From: Rhizaria sp. SCN 62-66
Lineage: Eukaryota; Rhizaria, unplaced
NCBI GenBank assembly: GCA_001724265.1
Contig: MEDY01000198.1
Location: 1-53,454, forward strand
Direction of reading: 5' to 3'
Length of the DNA stretch: 53,454 bases
Under the pieces are notes generated by a model. That model did no database searches. It was not told the origin of the DNA and saw nothing but the letters and a program-made list of their open reading frames with translations. Both the position numbers and the translations under genes were made by a program. Shown piece by piece: positions 28,001-37,000 of this stretch; position 1 is the stretch's first letter, and every line of letters begins with the position of its first letter.

Positions 28001-31000
28001 TCGCACTCTTGTGTAACATCGGGGCTGGAAGAGCTGACACAACAGATAGACTGCGGTTCAGACCGCTGCTGGGGCCGAGTCCCGAGGACGCGTTGACAAG
28101 CGCGGGTGACTTGCCGTTGGGCAGCATGAATGTGGGGACAGCACCTGCAGAGGGATTCTGAGCAGCAGCGCGAGAGCTCTGACTGACCGATGTGTCAAGA
28201 GTTAAACCCAACGAAAGATTGTTCGCTGTAAGACCCGTGCTGCTGTAGTAGTGTTGCGAGTGCACGGGAGCAAACGACGAAACGCGCTGGAGCTCACTGT
28301 TGCGTGTACGCGACAGAGGCCGCACGCGCACAGGGCTCTGTGCGCCAGCCGCAGGGGCACTGTGCTTGCTGCCACTCCGGCCACGACTCGGGCTCTGTGA
28401 GAAGCGCGGGGACTTCGTTCCAGCAGCGTTCGACGCGGCCCGAGTAGCGCGTGCGCTTGCGTCAACGGTCAATGCGAGGGCCGCGTCACCAGGACTGGGT
28501 GCGGAGTGCTTAGCGGATGACTGACGACTGAGCTTCTCAGTGTTCTCCGAACCAATTTGAGCCACAGCAAGAGTTGTTTCGGTCATGTTTGCAGTATCAA
28601 CGGTTTTCGCCTCAGCTTCTGCATTGGCCTCAGCTTCAAGCTCAGCAGCAGTTGCGGCAGCACTGGCTGAAAGTGCGGCTAACGTTGCCAATACCCTCGC
28701 GGCCGCACGGAGAAGCACACGGCGGCGCTGCCTGCGCGCCTGTGCCGCAAGAACGGGGAGCTGGACAGTGCGGAACCAGGAATCCGACAGCAAAGCGTGA
28801 GCAGCTGCAGCGATAGTCATATCACTCTCGTTGACATCAGGCTGGGAGAGCAAAGACAGGAGAGTGCGAGCGCGGGCGTTTGTCACCTGCGCGGGTGATT
28901 CAGGTGAAGCAATAATCAAAGGTGAGGAGAGATTGTACAGCTGCGCGCTGTCCTGCGTCAACTCCGCGTGCGACTGAGATTGCGTAGAATAAAGCAACAG
29001 CGGAGTAAGTAGAGGCAAACCACCGAGCGAGTGAAGTGCATCCAGAGGCGAAATCAACACGTTATTTGCACAATAGCTGCTCACAGTCGCAGAGATTCCA
29101 AGTGGGGAACAGTCTAGTGATAAATCTTGACCATCAGTCGTCTTTGTCTCGGCATGATCATCATTGCTATCAATTTCGCACCTGCCGATCGCATTTCCAG
29201 TCGCGGCTGTCAATGCTGGTGCAGTGAGAGCAGCCGCAACAGCGGTCGCAGCTGCAGCACCGCCCCAGACAGAGCGGTCCTTGACAGTGGCAGCGGCAAC
29301 GTGTGTGGACAGAGATGTCGTGACCCAACCGCCAAGCAGCGCCATGGTGCCGTTGCCATTATTGTTCGCATCAGCAGCCGCAGCAGCTGTTGACAAAGCA
29401 GGCGTGGTGCCAAGAGCAAGAGCGAGTGTCACAGCTAAAGGACTGCCCATGGTAAAGAGGGCGGCAAAACGACTACCGCTGCCACTGAAAGCGCGCGCTT
29501 GCAACAAAGAGCTCCCAGCAGTCAAGATGGGAGTAGTAGAGATTGACTGGGTCCAAAACAGCGACTGAGCGAAGTCTGCCAACGTAGGCGCAGGAGTCTG
29601 CGTCATAGCGACAACAAGACGACGCTGTTGCAGTTGCCTTAGGCGTTGCTCAGCCTTAGCGTCCTTCACACCGTTAACAACAGTTTCATGCGATAAGAAG
29701 CACGGAAAGACAGACGTGGCTCCAGCGCATACGGCAGCAAGAACGGATGCCAGCAGCGGTCCGCTAGCAAGCGGCAGCAGCGACGTCGGCGAGAGCTTGA
29801 CAAGGACACCAGCGACGCCAGCACCTTCTTCCTTGCTTTCGTTCTGCTGCTCATCACTGCTCTCGGTTAGTGCGGTAAAGCCGCGGCTTTGATCAAGCGC
29901 CATTTGCAGCAAAGTGCGCGCAAGTGCAGGCGGCACACGACCCAGTCCAGAGCCTGCGGCAGCAATCGCGGCGGCTGTCGTCGCAGCGTCTGACGAACAC
30001 GGCTTCGTTGCATCGACCACAGCGTCCACGTGCGCTGAGAGGGCGGAGCGCACAGCGAGGCCAAGGCCCCGAGCTCCGGCACCAGCAGCCGTCGCGTCCG
30101 CTGTGGCGGCAGCCGCCGCAGCGCGGGCGGACGCAGCGTCGGCGCGCGCCAACAGTGCAGCGGCAACAGACACCAGTGCAAACGCAGAAACAGGGCCTGT
30201 CGTTGAAGCGAGCGACACAAGGTGCGTGGCAAGAGCGGCGACGGCAGGCGACGCCGCAGTAGCGGATCGAGGTTGCGGAGTACTCTCAGCTGACTGTTGT
30301 TGGGCAAATGTTTGCGTGGGGAGAACAAAAGATGAGTCAGAAGTCTCAGAGAAGCGCAAGTACGGTGCAGGAACATCAAACAAGCACGGAGACTTGAATT
30401 CGCACTCAGGGACGCACTGATTAGCGTCGTCCTCAGCATCCAGAGCAGCAGTAAAAGGCGAGGCTTGAGCACTGTTCACCAGCAAAGGCTCCTCATTGTC
30501 GAACAAGAACAACACAGAGCCGAACTTGTTCTTCCGCTTGCCGCGCGCGCCACCCTGCGCTGAGTTACCACCGCGCGTCATCACGACGCCCTTGATGAGA
30601 CTCTTGCGGAACTCTTCGCTGCCGACCACGCTGTCAATCTCGTCCACGGCCCACGCGGGCTCGGTTACGGTCAGCCCGGCGCCGGCTTCCTTAGTCGCCG
30701 CACTGCGCGCAGGCGGCATGCCCGCAGTGGCAGCAGCCGCGGCCGCAGCAGCGGGGCCACTCGCCCACTCGCACTTGCCACGCGCAGCCGCGGCCGCCGT
30801 CTCCGCGTCGCCGTCAGAAACCCTGGCCGCGTGTGCCGGGGCAGAGGCTTGCGAGGAAGCGAAGCGCAGCACGGACGCATCAAGCAGGCCCGACAGCGCA
30901 GCGCCGACGTCTTCGTCAGTGGTGACTGCAGCTCTAGCACTCGCGTTGGTCGTGCTCGCAGCGCCGGAGCGGTACAGCAGCTGGATCTGCGCCCACGACA

Positions 31001-34000
31001 GTGGGGCCGCGAAGACGGCCGCCGCCGCAAGATGCACGTGCGCGGCCGGTGCGGGCAGCGCGACAGTAAGCGCCACGGACTGCGGCGCGTGTGCACCGAC
31101 AATCACGGGTGCAGCAGCGCCTGAGGACTGGGCAGAGGCCGAGCCGGTGGCGGAGTCGGGGGACGCGGAGGGCGGGGGCGGTGTGGGTGTGGGCGTGATG
31201 TTCGGCGTCGAGAGCGGGTTGCTAGCAGCAACCTTCTTGCCGCTGTTACTGGCGCAACTGTTCCGATGTTGGGAAGACGGTAGCAGCGCAACAGATTGGC
31301 CGTCGACCGCAGTCACAGCGCCAGAGGCGGGAACGCCCGCCGTGTTTGAACGGGAAAACGACTGTGCAAAAGGTGTTGTCAGGCCGTGCACTGGTGTGCT
31401 AACGCCAGAGACACCGGCACCGGGGGAATTCCCAGAGAAAGACGGGAACGCACTGGGAAGCGTGCTCACACTCCGGTTGACACTGCCGTTGCCACTAACA
31501 GCCACGGAGTTGACATTCGCTGCGGTCGTTGCGGTAATAGTGGGGTATGACGCGGATAAAATATGACTCTCTAAGTGAGTGTTTGCTCCGTCGTCACAAA
31601 ACTTCTGCGATTGCGTTGTGCCTGACTCTGTGCTGCTCTTCTGTGTTTGCGCAACGTTGCTGCCGCGGCGCGGGCCAGGATGAGGGTACTTGAGCGCGCC
31701 AGTCGTGTTCGCGCAGATCGTGCGGCCGTTAAGACACACGAGCAGCGAGGACGCTATAACGCAGCCGTCGTCCTCGCGCGCGTCACTGTCGTTCGCGGTC
31801 TTAGTCTCTTTGTCATTGGACTCAGTCGCAGTCATCCTAGGGGCGGAGTACGGAACAGTGAAGGCGTCCTTAGTGACGGTACGCACGTGTGACGGAGCGT
31901 GTGCAAGCGCGAGATGGTACCAGCGACCCGTGCGCAGCGGCACGGGGGCAAGCACAGAACTGCGCAGGCGTAGATCAGGAACGCCCACACTGACGTCGGC
32001 ACTCATAGTGGCAGTGGGAGTCATGGTTTGGAAGTGCAAGTAGCCCTTAGAATCAACGTAGATATCAACGACGTCGCCACTCACGCGCACACTCTTAGAC
32101 TGGGAATGCTTGGCTGGAACGCCCTTAGAGGATGCCGCGCTCTTGCCCTTGCCCGATGAAGTCTTAGCTCCATCATTATTCTGCTGCTGCTCAGTAGTAT
32201 CAGCAGGACTCTTGTTATTGACAGCGGGATTCGAGAGAGGCGGGACATCCGTGCATACACGCGCGAGATGCACCATACCACTGATGCGGACGCCCAGAAG
32301 AACACCGTCAACGTCCACAAACTCCTTCGGGTAGTTCTCGGCAGGCGAAGGCAGCGACTCAAGCTGGAACCAGAGGCTGAACGTGTAGCCATTCGAAGGG
32401 AAGCGTTTGGAACCTAGAGCTGTCACGGACGAGGAAACGCTGCGACTGCACAAAGCGTCACTCGGAGTAAACGTGGGCACCGCAGCTGTGAGTGCCGCGG
32501 CCACAGCGGCAGCAGCAGCAGTCGGGGCGGACGCAGACGCAAGAGTGAGAGCGAGGGACAACGGTTGGCAGAATCGGGACTTAAGCGCCTGAACCAGAAT
32601 GGAGCTGAAGTCACGCTGGTTGCGTCCAGTGCTCGTTGAGAGATACGAGCGCAAGTATGACGAGATGGTAGACACAACACCATTGTAGACGGGGCTGTGG
32701 CTGCTGACCGTGGGAGCAACTGTCAATAGAGAAGCGGGAGCAGAAACAGGGGACACTTCAACCCACTTTGATGCGCTGACGGTCTTGGACACAGCGGTGG
32801 TCTTGCTCGCAGTGACGGCGTTGCCATAGGTCAGCGCACCCGGGGTAAGAACGTGCGTCAAGAGGTCAACAATCATTGGGGTGAGCGGCGAAGCCACTGT
32901 GATCACTGTCGAACCAGAGTCTGTGTTGTTAAATGCGCTATGCCCGGCGTCATTGTAGAGCGGCTGCGAGGCGAAGAGCGTGAAGGGGAGCGCAGACAAG
33001 GTGGCCAGCACGTCCTCAGTGCTGAGCGAGCTGGTGGATTCAGCAATCGCACTGGGGACAGCTGACGCGTTGACGGCGGCGACGCTGACAGGAGCAGAGT
33101 CAGGGGCGGCGGTGAGCGACGAAAACTGTTTTCGCAGTGACTGCTCAAGTGAGGATATACCGCGGTTGAGCATAGCAACGACGGCAGCCGGAGTCACAAG
33201 GCTCTTGGTTGAGACACGGGCAGCACGGGGAGATTTGCTAACACTCTTACGACGAGCAGCCTTCGACCTCGCGGGAGACTGAGGCGGCTCAATCTCTGAT
33301 TCGGAATCGGAGTCAGAAAGAGGCTCAGTGATACTGGGTAGCAGCTTCCAAGCCTGTCCCTCGCCGTGTGCGGCAGCAGTGTCGTCCGCAGGAGCAAGCA
33401 AAGCGGTGCTCGCGGCCAGTGGGGACGCGAGGGCAACAGTGCGCGGCGTCGCAAGCGCGAGGAGGCGCTTCACGCTGCCTACTGCCACGCCGCGCGAGAG
33501 CAACAGCGCCAGCAGCTGCACGGCGCGCGCGGCCGCCGCCGTCGAGGCGGGGCGCGCGGCGGCGCAGACAGTAACAACAGAGCTGTTGCCGATGTGCGAG
33601 TGCGAGAGAGGGTGGTTGTGCAAGTAGGCCAGAACAGCGTCAAGAAGGGAGAGCGGCTGAGCTTGAGTTTCGGTGACGGAAGCGTCGGCAGTAGGAGACT
33701 GGGTGACTGTGAGAAGCAGCGAAAGTGACCGCGAGCACGCAGTAGCGACGGCCGACAGCCAGCGCGACTGCAGCAGGGCTTGAGCATGCGTCAGCGTCTC
33801 GGCACCAACAATAAGATTGTTGACGCAAGAGAATGTGACCATGAGCGTGTGCGTAAGCGCATTAATGGAGGCGATTGCGGAACCAGTGTCAGGCGCAGCA
33901 GAAAGGGCATCGTTGGCCGCAGACACTGCTCCATCAGTAGGTTTAGCAGATCCGACAACCGTTGTCGTTGTCGTGGGCGCTAAGATACAGCCCCACAGGT

Positions 34001-37000
34001 AGCCAGTGTAGGTGCCGACAACGACGCGCTCACCCTTCGACTCCACGCCGGGCGCAGAGATCACCAGAGCGTTGTTGTTATCGACAGTTGCGTCCGCAAT
34101 GTTCAAGTGCAAATACCTGCAGTCGCGAACGCCCACACTATCCGCGCAAGCTCCGGCCAGGTGGCTGCGCGCAGCAGATGCAGCGGTTGATAAACCACGA
34201 AGTGCAGGTGCTGCAGCCAGATCAAGCGGACTCTCAAACCATAGCCTTTGTGGGACAGGGGAAGTTGCGTCCGTTGGCTTCATGTCCGCATACTCAGCCA
34301 AGTAGCGAAGAACGAAACCACGCTTAGCTGCCGATGCACCAGCAGCCGACGTCATCACTGCAAAGTCCAGCGAAAGAGCGGCAAGATCTTCCTCAAAAGC
34401 AGCATCAGCCGCCTCAGCAGCACGAGCGGATTCCGCGACAGCCTTTGATGCGGCAGCCGCGGCAGTGGTGTCGCCGCCAGCAGCAGTCACAGCGTCCAGT
34501 AGCGCGACGGCGTCTGCAGCGGCGTCATTGACGGCGGAAACAGCGGTGACGCGTCCACGCCAGTGGGCACGGGCTGTCGCCATGGCCGTCGCGACCGCGC
34601 CAGTGGTAGATGCAACGTAGGAAGTGACAACTGCGGCAGCGGGCGCGCAACCGCGGGCGACTGCGAGCAGTGTCAGCAGTGACGACAAAGCAAGCGCCCG
34701 CGTGTCGCGGGTGCTCGCAACAGCGGGCGCAGAGCCAGGGACACAAATGGCGATGCAGGGGGATAATGCCGTCGTAGCCAAGTCGTCAGTGGAGTTCAGA
34801 GCAAAGTTCGCTGCAGCCGCGGCATCAGCGGCAATAACAGTCGTGATACAGTTCGCACAAGCCTTGGCAATGACATCAAGACCACTTACAGTCGCGTTGC
34901 CACCGGGGCTAGTGGAAGCTGGGGCAAAGAGAGAGTGCGTCAGCGGCAACAACAGCTGCAGTTGTAACCAAAGCACAGCGGCTGCCTCAGTCTCACTCTC
35001 AGAGTCGATGGAGGACGGCAGAGCGAGCGGTAATGCAAGGCAGTGGCGGAGACCTGACAGAAGTAGACGCAGCAGCGCGGGATCAGCGAAAGACGCGGAC
35101 ACCGCTGAGGAGGCGAACAATGCCAAGTAGTGATCCAACGCGGAGATGGCTGTCGTATTAGGCGCCACCGAGACTGCAGTCGCTGAGTCAGCCGCAAGAG
35201 CATCGGTGGTAGTGAGCAAAATAGACTCGGGCATCACAGAGCGATAATGCGGAGAGAGCAGCGTCGTGTACTGCTGATGTTCTTGCGACACGGAGTTCGT
35301 ATCTTGAAACACAACCTTGTACGCAAGCGACCTGACGTAGGCAGCCAGGCGAGGCAGAGGTTCCTTGTTTTCTTCATTGCCGTCAATGACCGCGGAGTCA
35401 ACAGCGATGTCATCGCTCTTCGCGCTAGCATACGCGAGCGGGGCATCAGGCGGCAGCGTGGGCAGAAAACCAGTTCCAAGGCCGACATCGTCACCGGGGA
35501 AAGGCACGATTTCAGCGAGATAGGCGAAGTCCTCTTCCTCGTCTTTAACAGCAACGTTCTCGGCGTTGGTTAGCTGCAGCCGCTGCGATGCCGACTCGTC
35601 GTCACCGCGACTATTCGCCTTCGCGCTGGCCTGGCGACCGCGGCCACGGCGGCGACTGAACATGAGCGCGTCATCGCCCTCGACACCGTCGACGCCGCTG
35701 AGAACGCCGTCGCTTGCTGCCGCGCCTTCGTGATCGTGGTCGCCGTGCAGCGAGCCCTTGCTGCCGATGCCGTCGTCGTCGTCGTCATCGTCCACGGGGT
35801 CGCGGTGCGCGCTGTTGCTGTGGCGCCGTCGCTGCCGCGCGCCGTTGGCGAGGAGCAAGTCGCGCGCCGCGGCGCCGATGGCGGGTCTGGGATGCGACAG
35901 TGGCGACAGAAACGACTGCGCCTTGAGCAGCCCCTTCTTTTCGCCGCCCTCGCAGGCAGCGCCCGCGGCAACGCCGACGCTCGCGCCACGCGCGTGGCGG
36001 TGCTGCAGCTGCTGCTGCAGCAGAAATCTCGACGACGAGGCCAGCGGCGGCGACAGCGAGCGCGCGACCGACCGCGACTTGGGCCGGCGGCGCGACAGCG
36101 GCAGCACGCCGCTGCTCTCGGCGCGCGCGCGGGCGCGGGATGGAGGCGCCGGCTTGTCGGAATGCAGGCCGCCGGTGGAGGCGTTAAGCGCGATGTCGGT
36201 CGCACTATCTTCGAGGTGCTGGCGCTCACCGGTGTTGCCGCCGTCGCCATCTCTGTGGGCATCAACATCGTCCTCGATGACGTCGCGCGTGTTGTTGGCC
36301 GCTTCGTTTTCGTCCTCGTCCTCGTCGCACAGCGCGGCCTCCTCGTCTTCGTCGCCTTCAAAGCCGTCGTCTCCCTCGTCACAGTCGTCGCACGCGTCCT
36401 CATCGCCGTCGACGTCGCCGTTGCTGGGGGCACCGGAACCGTTGGCAGCGCTGTTGTTGGGATCGCGCACAAGCCCCGGGACGCCGACACCGACGGCGAC
36501 GCCCATACCGGCGGGAAGGCCGCGGGCGCAGAAGCGAACCGCTGGGAGAACAGAAGAGGCGACACCAGCGACATTGGCAGTGGCTTCGGCGATCGTGCCA
36601 CCCGAGTGACCTGTCAGCGCTCGAGCGTCGACTACAGGGGCCGTCACAATGTCAGCAGCAGCAGGTGACCCAGGCGTGAGAGCGTTGATCGGCGCATCAT
36701 TGTCTAGGGCGGTGCTCACCGGCAGGCGGGCCTCGATGGGGTCAAGACACCACAGCAGACCCAGAGGCAGCGTCTTAATAGCAGCGCTGGCGCCGGTGCT
36801 GCCGGCGCCAGCAGGGGCAGTCCGCGCGCGCAGTGGAGCCCAGGGCCACACGACATATGGGGTGTTAACATCGCGGACGACACAGTTCGACTGAAGCTCA
36901 TGACTCTGTGGAGCGACTGCCACTTGAGTTGAGCCAACTGTTGCACTGCGCGTCGCCTGTAGCGCAACCAAGTGCGCCAAGAACGCGACGGCAAACGCGT

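Noticed and set aside
4573-36668. Several plus-strand frames of 300-380 codons opposite the giant BEACH gene (for example 4573-5559, 7092-8243, 30496-31566, 35730-36668)
   Set aside because: All are antisense to an Ala-rich frame. They give Gly/Arg/Ser- or Ala-rich translations without motifs and lack AT-rich flanks like those of the real genes.
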